DNA of 64,000 nt, taken from assembly GCA_018136815.1 (NCBI GenBank), contig CM030936.1, positions 2,082,569-2,146,568 on the forward strand. Reading direction: 5' to 3'. How positions within the stretch are numbered: position 1 is the first letter of the stretch; each line of letters starts with the position of its first letter. The notes under the pieces were generated by a model that was not told the DNA's origin, ran no database searches, and worked only from the letters and a program-made list of their open reading frames with translations. Positions 19,151 to 29,207 of the stretch are shown piece by piece. Made by a program: the position numbers and the translations under genes. The stretch is from Isochrysis galbana. Its lineage: Eukaryota > Haptophyta > Isochrysidales > Isochrysidaceae.

Positions 19151-19570
19151 CCTGGTCCTTGTTAGGGCGTTAGGGCCAGGCGGAAATATTCCGAAAAACT
19201 TGCCCAAATATTCCGCGAAGATAATATCCCATTTATATCCTGGGAGGCCACCCAAATATCCCCAAAATATGCCGACCTGGTGAGTTTTTTTTTGGCTCGA
19301 GCACTCGAGCACGCGTGAGATAGGCCGAAGCTGCGCACATGTGGCCCAAGCAAGCTAGTGGAGCACTGGGAGGGCAGGGCTGGGCAAGGCGGAGCCATAC
19401 CTCTAGCAGGCATCGCTCGCGCGGGGGTGGGGGGTGGGGCACGGGGCACGCGCTCTCTGAAGTAAGGGTTTCTTGTTGTACAGGGAGTTTTGTTTTTACA
19501 CTCCCTCCATGAGCAGCCCAAATATCCTACTTATAGCTCCTGAAATATCCTGAAATATCCCGAAATATCC
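19151..19570. other. Gene-free region with repeated AAATATCC
   Basis: The word AAATATCC or AAATATTCC recurs at least seven times in two clusters (about 19185-19270 and 19510-19570). No gene is supported. Confidence 0.5.
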
Positions 19571-20075
19571 CGCGAGGCGACGCGCCGCAAGGACAAAGGT
19601 GGAAGAGGGTGGGGCGAGGGAGAGGGGGGGATTTGCATCCCCCCCCGATGGAGTGTGGTGAGAAACGAGCCCCGGTTGCGTTAGCAAACGGGCGAAGGGG
19701 GGCGACTGGCGACAGGAGGGAGATGGGAAGGGAGCGGCTCAAGACGTCTCGGATACCCGTGTGCCTTGTGGCAGGTATACTCGGGGCGCAGTTGATTATT
19801 TCTCGAGGACCGCTCGCGGCGCGAGCTGGTAAGAGCCGTTCTCCTTTTTTGACGAGAGGTTCCTCCCCCCCCCCGGTGCTTTTTTCCGGAGAGTCGCCCG
19901 ACGTAGGTCGGTCCGCCTCAATGGGTTTTGCCTCATTTTAACTTGTGGGGAGTTAGAATGTAGAATGGGAATGGGAGCCAGGGGCCTGCGAGGGGGGAGA
20001 TTTGGAGGGGTGCATAGGTGTATGTATCTGTGACAACAGCACGCGCCAAGGTGTACGGGCAGGTGCGCTGAGGGC
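19571..20075 (+). repeat. Block F, copy 2
   Basis: About 490 bp similar to 10691-11157 in the same orientation. Shared words include GCGTTAGCAAACGGGCGAAG, GAGCGGCTCAAGACGTC-like and CCGCCTCAATGGGTTTT. Here the family A head and the E tail are missing, so it is a fragment of the A6-type composite. Confidence 0.8.
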
Positions 20076-20396
20076 TGTCGTGTTAGTACCAGGCTAGTGG
20101 GAGTAGTGGTACAAATGCTCAGTTATTTTATTATAAGTTTTAAGTTCCTCGCTGCTCGCCGGAGCGGACAACAATCATAATGTAATAAACGTTGTGATCG
20201 GGAAGGAATGGTGCGACATGGTGCGGATGGCCTGATATTGAGCTTGCTGCTATTATAGGCATACGCTCAAGGATCGAACACCACATCATGCGGTCGAAAT
20301 AAAAACGAGCAGCAATTGCTCAGGTTGCCACGTTCCACAGCCCGGTAGAGCAAGCAATCGCATAGCTCGGGGATGGTCACTTAGAGGATTATCCAC
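20076..20396. other. 3' flank of the membrane-protein gene
   Basis: AT-richer sequence with no recognisable gene. It probably contains the 3' UTR of the gene ending at 20397. Confidence 0.4.
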
Positions 20397-21923
20397 TTAC
20401 AAAAGCTTATACGTCGTCCTGGAGAAGACAGGCTCTTGGCCTTTGCCGGGCGGTAATATCGTCCACTCATTCCAAATGAGGCGGTCAGTCTCGTATTCGA
20501 GCGTAGATACAACCTTGAACAATATTTCCCCTTTGGCCTTGGCCTTTGCGGAGCTGTAAACATAGTTGATTTGCAACGCGCAGCTCGGTCGAAGCGCAAG
20601 CCCAGTCGTCATGATAATGACGCGGAATGGTACGTCTGCCACCTTTGGCTGACCGCCGCAGTCAAGCTCCACAACTTTGTTCACGGGCCCAAATGCCACT
20701 GCGAGCTTCACTTTCATCCCTTCAACGTCAACCTTCACCTTGCCCCCTTTTGAGCTGAGGATCTTCTTTTGAGCCCAACTCCATCCTCTTGCTTTTGCCA
20801 AGCTGTCAAAGTTTTCGATTCCCAGCGATTGGAACGTCCGTCCCTTGATGGACGCAAAGGCGCTGGCGACTTGCTCAGAAGTGGGATTGAGTACTCGCTT
20901 TTCCCTGGTTACCTTTTCATGGAGTGCCCAGGCAGCCCGCATACCAATTGGGCTCTCGAGGGGAGCCCCAAATGGAACGTCGTCGAAGATCTCCACCTCG
21001 GCTGCACCGGTGTCGCGCACGCCACCGACACCAGCACTGTCAATAGTGCTATCACCTACGACGTCAACGATGCCACCACCATGACTAGGTGCAATGCCAC
21101 CGTCATCATCTTGTGGGAGATCTACTTCGGAGAAATCTTCTTGCTGTAAAGCATCTTGCGGGAAATCAGCTTGACGCAAGTCATGCTGCTGCAATCTTGG
21201 ATCACCCGTCTTGACTCTGCCAGCATGTGCAGCATGCGTTATACTTGAGTTATGAGCATATAAGACTCCAGCATCGTCGGAGTATGCAACCTCAGCTTCG
21301 TCCGTGTGCACGACCCCAGCAATTGCTACATGTTCCTTGCCCGCATCGCGGCCATGCATTACAACAGCGGCACCAGCATCTTCTTCCTGTCCGAGGCTCG
21401 TGACATCGTCGTACCCGACAGTGACATCATCGGGATCAAGACTACCGACCTCCAAGTCCACCTCGTCGTCGTCACCTATCAATCCTGAGCTCGGCTGATC
21501 CTGAAGCCTCATATGCCCTGAGCGCCGCCATTGCCGCAAGGGGCGCAACCGGCTGCTGCCTCGCATGCTCCCCGACCGGGCCGGCGCCGGCGCGGTGGGA
21601 TCGAGTATCTCCTCGTCTTCATCCACAGCCTTCATCTCCGCTATCGGCAACTCGTCTATTCTCCTCATCTGCAGGACAGCACTGTGGATTGGCCGCCTCC
21701 GCGTGCAGACGCTCCACAGCCGCAGGCAGAAGCGGCGGGAGGCGCCGGGGCATTTCCAGCCGGCGAGGCAGACGATTGCCAAGATGAGCACAAGCAAAAG
21801 CAGAAAGATGACCAGCCCCACCATCATTGCGCTCGAACCAGCCGCCGGCCGAGCAAGGGCGGGGGTTGCGGCACGGCGGCGGCGCGGAGAGCGGCGCGGC
21901 GGCGGGTCGACGAATAACAGCAC
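20397..21923 (-). CDS. Single-pass membrane protein, unknown family
   Basis: 508 residues that I do not recognise. One strong membrane helix lies at about residues 33-56 (MMVGLVIFLLLLVLILAIV). It is preceded by an Arg/Pro-rich N-terminus and followed by Cys/Arg-rich residues, so an N-out or signal-anchor topology is likely. Residues 90-330 are acidic and low in complexity, with several Asp-rich blocks. The C-terminal 170 residues look like a folded domain with beta-rich segments (VKVDVEGMKVKLAVAFG, VADVPFRVIIMTTGLALRP, LIWNEWTILPPGKG). That domain could be a cytosolic sensor or lipid-binding fold, but nothing supports a specific role. Met-33 or Met-34, just before the helix, are alternative starts. 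Confidence 0.6.
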   Translation of the reverse strand: MLLFVDPPPRRSPRRRRAATPALARPAAGSSAMMVGLVIFLLLLVLILAIVCLAGWKCPGASRRFCLRLWSVCTRRRPIHSAVLQMRRIDELPIAEMKAVDEDEEILDPTAPAPARSGSMRGSSRLRPLRQWRRSGHMRLQDQPSSGLIGDDDEVDLEVGSLDPDDVTVGYDDVTSLGQEEDAGAAVVMHGRDAGKEHVAIAGVVHTDEAEVAYSDDAGVLYAHNSSITHAAHAGRVKTGDPRLQQHDLRQADFPQDALQQEDFSEVDLPQDDDGGIAPSHGGGIVDVVGDSTIDSAGVGGVRDTGAAEVEIFDDVPFGAPLESPIGMRAAWALHEKVTREKRVLNPTSEQVASAFASIKGRTFQSLGIENFDSLAKARGWSWAQKKILSSKGGKVKVDVEGMKVKLAVAFGPVNKVVELDCGGQPKVADVPFRVIIMTTGLALRPSCALQINYVYSSAKAKAKGEILFKVVSTLEYETDRLIWNEWTILPPGKGQEPVFSRTTYKLL

Positions 21924-22806
21924 GTATACTCACGTACTCTAATATCCTTCTTTCCGCGTGAGGGCCGACACACTGTCGTCGCCCGTCAACATGTGAAGAG
22001 CCTCGGCACCTTCGCACACAGTCAGCAGTCAGCCAACCTCAAGGTGCGACATTTTCGCAACTGCCTCTCCTCCCACCATCCCCATCCCACCATCCCTCCA
22101 CTCCAAAGCAGAGCGGCTGCCCAGTCGAGCCAGCCGAGGAGTGAGGAGGTGAGGGCGCTCCCATCGCCGCGAGCGTGCGCGAGGCCAGGAAGTGGCAAGT
22201 GGGCGCAAGCAGGGCCACTAAGCACCAAGCCCAGTCCTATCCCCTCCGCCCGAGCAGCAGCTCCATATCATAGTCATAGGGAGGCCGCAAGGAATGAATT
22301 GCAATTCGCAATTCGTGCGTGAAGCAGCGGTAGTGGTAGTGGGTCCAGAATCGCGTGCGCGGCGAGAATATTAATTAAGAATGTTACGACTGCCAAAGAC
22401 TCGCCCCCCCCCGCCCCAAGCCCAAGCCTAGGCGAAACGGCCGTCGGTCGGAGACCATAATTGTCGTCCGGAAACCATAAAATGACGGGGTTCTTTGTAA
22501 AGAGTTTTTCAATAGCTAATTTGAACATTGAATGGCACATTCTGAATGGCTAGTATAGCTTTAAATAAAGAAAGAAGAGAGAGTGTGCACAAAATGCAAA
22601 ATGTGTAGGTGTAGACATGCTAACAAAGGTGTTTGTGCTGTTTGTATACTACGATTTACTTCGTACTTCTGTCCAGCCATTGCTTTTGACTTGACGCACC
22701 AATGACAAAACACATCGACTCTAGGATACGAACACACGAAACTACCACGAGCGTTTGCTGCAGGCCGTTTTCTCCACACCATGCCATGCAATGCGATATT
22801 GGATGT
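21924..22806. other. Intergenic region between two minus-strand genes
   Basis: It includes an E-like tail motif at 22349-22380 (GCGTGCGCGGCGAGAATATTAA). The GGCCGTCGGTCGGAGACC words near 22440 resemble those at 15020. No gene is supported. Confidence 0.45.
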
Positions 22807-23594
22807 TTAGCAAAGCTGGCCAATGTACTTGGCAGGTGGATACTTTGTTGCAAGTTGCGGCCATTGCACAAGGAAGTGTTCACAAAGACCCACCCTCGCG
22901 GCCCAAATCAAAATCTTGCCCGAGAGAGAAAGAGACTCAACTCGGCAGAAGGACTCGACGAAACAGATCTCAACGTGCTGCACACCGAGAAGGCGCAAAC
23001 TCCACGAGGCAATTATGATTGGTATGCAAGTTCCCGGGCCATTGCAAAGTACTAGGCGTGGTCGCACTCTCCAGATCAGAGCCGTTGAGTGGAGGAGAGC
23101 ATGTAGAGTGGTAAGCACCGACGTCCAGTAAGATTGACCGACCTATAGCCACACGGGGTGTGAATGAAGGCACGCCTCACTCGTGTGCACAATCAAAGTG
23201 GCCTGCTGAGTTAATGGGGCTTGCAGCACACCTCTCGGCTGCGTGGGATCGTGAAAAACTGGGGTGCAAGCGATGGCGAATATGCCCCACGTGACGCTCT
23301 ACCCTCCTCGAAGATGGCAACGCGTCTTTTGCTCGTATGATCTGTTGCCGCAAAGACGTAGAGCAAAGGCGCATACTTTCTCGGCTCAAGAGAAGTAAGC
23401 AACATCAACATCTCTGCAGTGTGTCCACCGGATCCCATGACCACCATAGCACTGACAGGGCCGGCCCCTGCTGGTCGAGCCGATTTGCTCTGCTTTCTCA
23501 ACAGAATCACACGAATCAACCATACCAGCAGCAGGGAAATCGTCATCAGCAGGACGATCGTCGGCACCATGTCGCGGGAATGCAGCAGCGCCAT
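22807..23594 (-). CDS. ALG14: ALG14-like UDP-GlcNAc transferase subunit (2 exons)
   Basis: Exon 1 is 23594-23232 and exon 2 is 23142-22807, separated by an 89-bp GT-AG intron, giving 232 residues. ALG14 is the ER membrane anchor that recruits ALG13 to form the enzyme adding the second GlcNAc to dolichol-PP-GlcNAc on the cytosolic face, in N-glycan synthesis. Seen here: an N-terminal membrane helix (about 11-31), the glycine motif VMGSGGHTAEML (about 52-63), FFTIPRSREVGQSY across the splice, LVLCNGPGTCIPI, the block VESFCRVESLSLSGKIL, and the C-terminal FLVQWPQLATKYP. These follow the eukaryotic ALG14 order and the usual length of 200-240. The splice restores the IPRSREV-x-QS motif exactly, which supports the exon model. 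Confidence 0.93.
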
Positions 23595-23950
23595 CTACCT
23601 CTTCTCTTCTGTTCTTCTCTTCTACTCTAGAGCTATCCTCTCTTCATTCACTGGGAAGAAAGACTTGAAGATAGGGTCCTGGGGTACTTTACATCCTACA
23701 TCTTACACTTACATCCTAGGATTTAGTTATTTTGTTCATTGCTCATTGACGTCTATTCATTCATAGTGAATGGCCAGCATATAGAGACTAGAGCGCGCTT
23801 GCTTTCCCCATCGTGTGAAAGAACTGATGAATAGTTACCTAAAAGGCGCCAACTTGCAACTTGCCGATAGACGATAGAGGAGGATGGCATCATGCTGCAA
23901 GTGCAAGATGCAAAAGCAAAAGATGGTTGTTGTTAAGATTTTAGAAGAAG
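23595..23950. other. Upstream region of ALG14
   Basis: AT-richer than average, with no gene visible. It should contain the ALG14 promoter. It ends at the head of family A copy A3. Confidence 0.4.
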
Positions 23951-24584
23951 AACTAAGTTTATACTTAGTTCGCCCATGGGGGGGCACGAGCCCCCCCCTC
24001 TCTCCACTCCTCCACTCCTCCCCTGCCATGGGGGAGGAACCACCCATGCTCCTGGCACGCCTGATGGCTTGCCAGGAGCAGACTGCCCTGCTGACCCACT
24101 CTCTCAGTGGCAGGCTCGCCTGCCTCGCGCGTCCTGGCCTGTCGTGGCCAGCCCATCGCTCCAACCCCCCTTCCCCCCCTGTTCGACAGGCAGACAGGTG
24201 TAGAGTGGGGGCCCCTGAGGCCCAGGAGCGCCAGCGAGGGAGAGGCAGGGGAGACCAGGGCCCAGCCCCAGCCTCCTCTGCCCCCTGAGCTCGCCTCCAG
24301 GAGCCTCCAGGGGTCGCAAGTCGCCAGAGGCAGTTGCAGGCCTGTCGCAGGCGCGCCATCGCGCGTGCCTACAGGAGAGGGGAGAGAGCGCGCGGAGAAG
24401 GGGGTGGGCGGAGCGAGGGCTCCGCTCACCGAAAAATATGTAAGTCCCGCACCTGTTTACAGGAGAAGTCGGGACTGAGGACGCCGCCAGCCCGGTAGGC
24501 ATAGGAGGAAGGGGGGAACGGATCACCGGGGGGGGGCGCGGGCCACCGACCATATCTAAGCCCTTTTCCCCTATCCCCCTAGTC
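23951..24584 (+). repeat. Family A element A3 with partial E tail
   Basis: The head hairpin AACTAAG-TTTATA-CTTAGTT (23951-23970) is perfect. The body runs to about 24440. The nested stem GTCCCG/CGGGAC with inner CCTG/CAGG follows (24446-24475), then the first half of E (TAAGTCGGGACTGAGG to CTAAGCCCTTTTCCC). The E half stops where copy A4 begins, so A4 inserted into the tail of A3. Confidence 0.8.
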
Positions 24585-24838
24585 AACTAAGTTTATACTT
24601 AGTTCGCCCATGGGGGGGCACGAGCCCCCCTCTCTCTCCACTCCTCCCCTGCCATGGGGGAGGAACCACCCACTCTCCTGGCACGCCTGATGGCCTGCCA
24701 GGAGCACACAGCCCTGCTGACCCATTCCTCTCCCTACAGGCCCGCCTGACTCGCCCGCCCTGGCCCGTCGTGGCCTGCCCATTCCTCTGACCAGCCCCTC
24801 CTCCCCCTGGGCCCCCCTGTTCAGGACCCCCCAGCCAA
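24585..24838 (+). repeat. Family A element A4, 5' half
   Basis: A perfect head hairpin lies at 24585-24604, followed by the family A 5' half. It is interrupted at 24838 by an inverted-repeat element (24839-25423), and its 3' half resumes at 25424. It is nested in the E tail of A3. Confidence 0.75.
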
Positions 24839-25423
24839 GAGGGTGCAACTCGAGGTTCCTTTTTTTTGTCACGCCCCTCCCGGCTTTTTAGGTATATAAT
24901 TTCTACCGACCCCTAACTTCGCCCCTAACTCGGAACACGGGGACCCATCAAGCGGAAGACGTCCCAGCGAGTCGGAGTCTCCCGCCCGCCCGCGCCGGGC
25001 GGCCGCACCGCGCCGATGGAAGCGCGAGCGGAGGACTCGCCCATGCCGCCGCCGCCCGCGCGCTCAAACGGGATCGGCGTGCTGCGATCCGTCCTGGAAG
25101 ACGCCATGTTTTCAGGGATCACTCGCGACACGATGCCGCGCCACAGGCTAAATAAAAAGAGAACTCCAACAATCCGCACGGGCGTAGGCCATAACACTAA
25201 AGACGAGTGGTCGTCGCCCGCCGACTGTGAAGTACATCACCACCTCGCCGACCGACGCGGTTCCCGCCGGGCAGTGCCTGGACACCTCCGCCGCCCGACC
25301 ATCGGCGCAAATGCCGCGGAGATCCCGTTTGTACTATAATAAGGGGGTCCTTTAAGTAGAACTTATACCGTCCACATGGGGGGCACTTGCGGAAAAAACA
25401 ACCAAACCTGAGGTTGCACCCTC
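24839..25423. mobile_element. 585-bp inverted-repeat (MITE-like) element inside A4
   Basis: The ends are GAGGGTGCAAC (24839-24849) and its exact reverse complement GTTGCACCCTC (25413-25423). The similarity extends inwards past a C/T-rich and T-rich stretch (GAGGTT then a run of T; A run near the other end). It splits a family A copy into two halves that otherwise read on. A 90-residue minus-strand open frame (24925-25197) has no recognisable domain, so the element looks non-autonomous. No clear TSD is seen, and the superfamily is unknown. Confidence 0.65.
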
Positions 25424-25604
25424 TCAGCTCCAGTCGACCCGCAGGGCCGCGGAGCGCCAGCGAGGGAGAGGCGGGAGGGGCCAGGGCCATGCCCCAGCCT
25501 CACCTGCCCCCTGAGCTGTGCTCCCAGGCCCTGCAGGCCATCTGGGGACCTGAGCGAGGGGCCGCAGGCGCGCGCCATGGGCCCCCGCCGCAGGGAAGAG
25601 AGGT
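25424..25604 (+). repeat. Family A element A4, 3' half
   Basis: It resumes with the GGAGCGCCAGCGAGGGAGAG block and the CAGCCTCACCTGCCCCCTGAGC block of family A, ending near the GCGCGCGCCATGG word. Repeat I follows directly. Confidence 0.65.
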
Positions 25605-25770
25605 GTCGCATCCGCGATCGACTTCCGACCTTAGGCGTCTTCGAGCCCAGTCGTTCTTGTTGCCGCGGAGTTTTACTCGTAACTTGTAGAACTCTTCACT
25701 CGTAACTCGCCCCTCGCTCCTTGCCGTTGCGCCCCTTTGTGGCCTGTCTCGCTCCTGTTTCGCTCCTTTG
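25605..25770 (+). repeat. Dispersed repeat I, copy 2
   Basis: It begins with GTCGCATCCGCGATCGAC (25605-25622), followed by ACTCGTAACT-type words and TTGCGCCCCTTTGTGGCCTG, matching 19011-19150. It adjoins family A sequence in both places. Confidence 0.6.
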
Positions 25771-26117
25771 CACCTTGGGCCTTGCTCTGCCTTTGGTCCC
25801 TCCTTGCTGTCGTTCCCCCGCGCTCGTTCTCGCTCTCGTCGTAGGTGTTCGTCGTTGCGGACCTTTCCCCCGCGCGAAGCCTACCCTCTCTCCCCTTCCG
25901 GTTTACGTTGGTAGATTCCCTCCTTACTTTCTAGCTACTCGTTCGCGGTAACCGCCGTTCGCCGTCGGCTCTTCCGTCGCATCATCGCTCTCTTGTCGGC
26001 TTTCTCTTCCGTGTTTCCTTCCTTCTGTGTTTTCCCCGCCCAATTGGAGAAAGATACGTTAGTGTGGAGGAATGTTGGGTGAAAGTCAAGTGTGCGTGTC
26101 TCGGATTGTTGTCGGAC
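25771..26117. other. CT-rich gene-free region
   Basis: No gene is recognisable. The stretch lies between repeat I and the 3' side of the piggyBac-like fragment and could include lost transposase exons, but I cannot show that. Confidence 0.35.
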
Positions 26118-27163
26118 TCATCGGATTGGTACCGGTTCCGGCTTGCGCCTGACGAACCAGACCTTAGGGCATTTCGCCGGGTCGCCTACGCCTTCACGAC
26201 CACGCCATGCACACATCGACTCGTCGAGGGTGAGCAGCCATGACGGGTGCACCTTGTCGATGCGAGACTCATTGAACATGTCGATGAGGGGACGCACGAA
26301 CGCCCACGGGTCACGCTCCAGAGACAGCGGATCTTCTGGCCCGAATGTGAGGACGGTGCGGATGCGCTTGAAGCGATTGATGCCCATGCCGTGCCGCCCG
26401 AGCGCTGGAGGTGGTAAGAGGGATTCTGGCGTTGGCGTCGTGCTCCACATCGCATCGAGCGAGAGGCCAGAGTGAATGGAGATGGCAATGGCGTAGCCGA
26501 ACCACTGCAGGAGTTCCCCCTCCGTGAGTTTCTTATCCTCCGCTTTCAGGCCAAAGAGCTTCGCGTTGGAGAGCCGAACGATATGGCTGAGGTACTCGTC
26601 CGGGAGCAGGTACATAAAAATCTGGTCGATGCTCTTGAGGCTGGACGTATTGTGCGTGAACGTCATCTTCTGCCGGCTCTCTGTCCGAGCGTCGCGCTTG
26701 ACAAACTTCGGGTCGCGCAGGGTCCAGATCGTGCCGCCGTTCTCGTACGTTTTTGGAGCTTCCGCCTCATCCTCGGACGAGTCATCTCCGATGTTGCTGG
26801 GGTTGGTCTGGCTGTAGCTGTCACTCTCGTTGTCACTCTCGGAGTCGTCGTGTATCTGCGTGTTGAGAACAGGAGCTGGCCGGCCATCTTGATAAGGTAG
26901 GAGCTGCACCTCGAGGGAGTTCCCGTTCTCGTCGAACTCAAAGGCGTCGAGGAAGTACGACTTGTTGCGAGTTTCTTCTTCCCACTTCATCATCACCTTG
27001 GTCCTCTCGGAGTCAGCCCAGCGATCGATGATGCCCACGTACTTCTTCTTCTGCGCTGTGTTGGCAGCCCAGCTGACTGACCAAAACTCGGCGTTGATGT
27101 CGAGGACGACGCCCTTCACATTCTTGTGGCTCTTGAGGATCGCTTTGATCTCGGAGAAGGTCT
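26118..27163 (-). pseudogene. piggyBac-type transposase, N-terminal half
   Basis: The open frame reads on the minus strand from a splice acceptor-like CAG near 27163, or from a GTG at 27119, to 26118, about 345 residues. The acidic N-terminal part (DDSESDNESDS) is typical. A DDE_Tnp_1_7 region follows: SIDQIFMYLLPDEYLSHIV, EGELLQWFGYAIAISIHSG, HGMGINRFKRIRTVLTFG, and the first catalytic Asp in LLTLDESMCAWRGREG. The frame ends just after the RRKPEPVP block, so the second and third catalytic acids and the Cys-rich C-terminus are missing. Either the frame is cut off, or it continues through an intron starting near GGTACC. I found no TTAA ends. It is a dead or split DNA transposon unless further exons exist. 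Confidence 0.75.
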
Positions 27164-27679
27164 GCGAGGCGCAAGGGGTGCATGGGAGTGGTCAGATTGG
27201 TCATTCCTGTGCTAGCGCTCGCTCAGCTCAGTGATTGAGGTCTGGATTCTTCAGCTGGGCTCACAGCGCGCGCGCACCTGTGCTGGCATCGTGCGCGTCG
27301 GCGTGGATTGGTCTGATGAGGAGGTAGGGGCCATAAAAGTCAGTAGGTACCACTGGTACAATCCCGTCATGGGCAGGGCTACCAGGGGCACTGCCATTGC
27401 TCCCTCGGACGGACTGCCCCGACGATCGGATCTCGCCGACGCGCAATGGCGGGCGCCGAGCCTCCCTGACCCTATGGGTTGTGCGCCTTGTTTAGTGGGT
27501 TGTCAGGGCAAACCTGGGCACCCCAAGCGGGGAGATGACAGGGGAGACCCTCGGGGGGAGGGAGCGAACCTTGGGGAAGATCGGCGAGGCTTCGACCGTT
27601 GCCCAGAAGGCGGCAAAGGAGGCAGACATTTTCCGTTGTCTTCCCCCCCCCCCCGAAGACAACCCGGTAGTCTTTAAGA
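27164..27679. other. Gene-free region beside the Ty3/gypsy remnant
   Basis: A hairpin with arms GTTGTCTTC/GAAGACAAC around a run of C lies near 27635-27665. The stretch may belong to the terminal part of the gypsy remnant on its right, but no repeat end could be defined. Confidence 0.4.
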
Positions 27680-27950
27680 CTACGGGTTTGCGCAACCGCA
27701 GTAGGGACGGAGGTTGGAGATATGGACTTCATCTTTGTCCTTGACGCGACGGTTTTCAAGGTCGCGGAGGCGATAGCGCGTGGCCGAGATCGCTTCCTCT
27801 ACTCGGTAGGGACCGGAGTAGAGGTATTGAAGTTTGTTAGCGTGGCCCGGGATTCGCTTGCACACCCGATCACCAGGCTTGAAGATGATATCGAGATGAG
27901 ATTTTCGTGCGGCCGAGCTCATAGACTCGTGTCTCGTGTCTGTATACAGG
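27680..27950 (-). mobile_element. Ty3/gypsy integrase C-terminal remnant
   Basis: The minus strand encodes the familiar integrase end module: FKPGDRVCKRIPGHANK, YLYSGPYRVEEAISATRY and DEVHISNLRPYCG. This is a fossil fragment of an LTR retrotransposon. Only the last part of the integrase is left, and no LTR could be assigned. A related fragment lies at 38560-39190. Confidence 0.8.
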
Positions 27951-27974
27951 CTAATTAATTAATCTCACATTAGG

Positions 27975-28255
27975 ATAAGGATAAGTTGGGACTGAGGCCG
28001 TCGTTAGCCCGGTAGGCGCATAAGGAAGGGGAAGGGGGGAAATGATGGGGGGGGGGGGGGGGGCGGTGCACCGGACGAGATCTAACTAAGCCCTTCTAAG
28101 CCCTTCAGTAGTGCCCGGGGGGAGCGGGGGAGCCGCCAGATGGCGGGGGAGAAGGGCCGGGGGAGTGGCGGTGTAGAAAGTTTGCTGCGTGAAAGTATGA
28201 AAGTATTAAGTAGTGGGTCCATAGCCGCGTGTGCGGTGTTAATATAAATACAGTT
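27975..28255 (+). repeat. E repeat without family A body
   Basis: It matches the E part of copy A5 (42513-42803): GGGACTGAGGCCG, AGCCCGGTAGGC, AAGGGCCGGGGGAGTGGCGG, TGTAGAAAGTTT, and the tail GCCGCGTGTGCGGTG followed by TTAATATAAAT. It is about 280 bp and non-coding. It could be the 3' end of a truncated element, as expected if the elements insert by target-primed copying from the 3' end. Confidence 0.7.
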
Positions 28256-28535
28256 TTTTTGTGTGCTTCGTTGTAGTTGTTACAGAATACTTTAGAGGCT
28301 AGAGCGTATCTCGGTTTCTGCTCGCCATGGATGCGGGAAAGTTCCGCGACGCGGGTTGGGAAGACGCGGCCGGCGCGCTGGAGGGGGGGGGGGAGGGCGA
28401 GAGGGGAGATCGGGGGAGAGCATGCGGCGAGGTTTCGTGGAATCCGCAGCACGTGGTGCCCGCGATCTCCTCCAAACCTAGCTTACTTGGTTCATTTCCT
28501 CGCACGCTCGAACCCCCCCTCTCCCCTTCTCACCC
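28256..28535. other. Promoter/5' UTR region of the small plastid-type gene
   Basis: It lies between the E repeat and the start codon at 28536. A TC-rich leader (CCCCCCTCTCCCCTTCTCACCC) immediately precedes the ATG. Confidence 0.4.
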
Positions 28536-29207
28536 ATGTCGCTCGCCGCCACTGCCATTGCTGCCTTCGGCCTCATCATGTCGCCGACCCCGGTCGTCGT
28601 TACCCGCTCGTCGGACATCACGATGCAGTTCGGCAAGAAGGCTCCCAAGCCCGAGCCAACGGAGTCCGCTGTGAGCAGAGTGCTGATTCGACATAGTGGC
28701 ACGCATGTGCGACTCTCACATGGTATGTTTCCATTTCCTCACTGATGCCCTCTCTGTTCTTGCTGCTTCAGGGCGGCTGGTTCCTCGGTGACTGGCTCAG
28801 TGGCCCGGCGGAGAAGTTCCTCGATGGTCGCCGTGAACTTCTCGCTCCTCGTGAATTCGACGCCTGTACGTTCCCTTGCCTGCATAAATTTTGCACGTGT
28901 TTGATAAAGCCCCACAAGTGATGCCTATCTTGGTCTCGTGATGGTAGAGGAGTTCGCAATCAGCAATCGCATTCGCCTTTCTCTCTGCGCGGTATTTGCT
29001 TACCGAATCGTGTGTTGCGGCCCGCACATTTTCAAATCGCTCATGACGTTCCCTCCCCATGGAATTCCTACAGCCAAGTACGACCCGGACATGAACCTCA
29101 AGAAGTACGACACCCGCCTCAATGGCCAGCGCGACGCCGCCCTCAAGAATGCGAAGTCGAAGTCTTACACCACCTTCCCCTTCGACAAGATCGGCAAGAA
29201 GAAGTAA
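28536..29207 (+). CDS. Small plastid-type protein, 3 exons, family unknown
   Basis: Exons 28536-28670, 28772-28865 and 29074-29207 are all joined by GT-AG introns (101 and 208 bp) and give 120 residues in frame. Residues 1-30 form a short hydrophobic, Thr/Val-rich leader, and MQFGKKAPKPEP may begin the mature part. Exon 2 encodes GGWFLGDWLSGPAEKFLDGR, and exon 3 encodes KYDPDMNLKKYDTRLNGQRD with a Lys-rich C-terminus ending FPFDKIGKKK. I do not recognise the family. A small soluble or peripheral thylakoid protein is possible given the leader, but that is inference. The intron phases and the uninterrupted frame support the model. Confidence 0.7.

Noticed and set aside
24925-25197. 90-codon frame inside the inverted-repeat element as a transposase
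   Set aside because: No domain, no catalytic motif, and biased composition.
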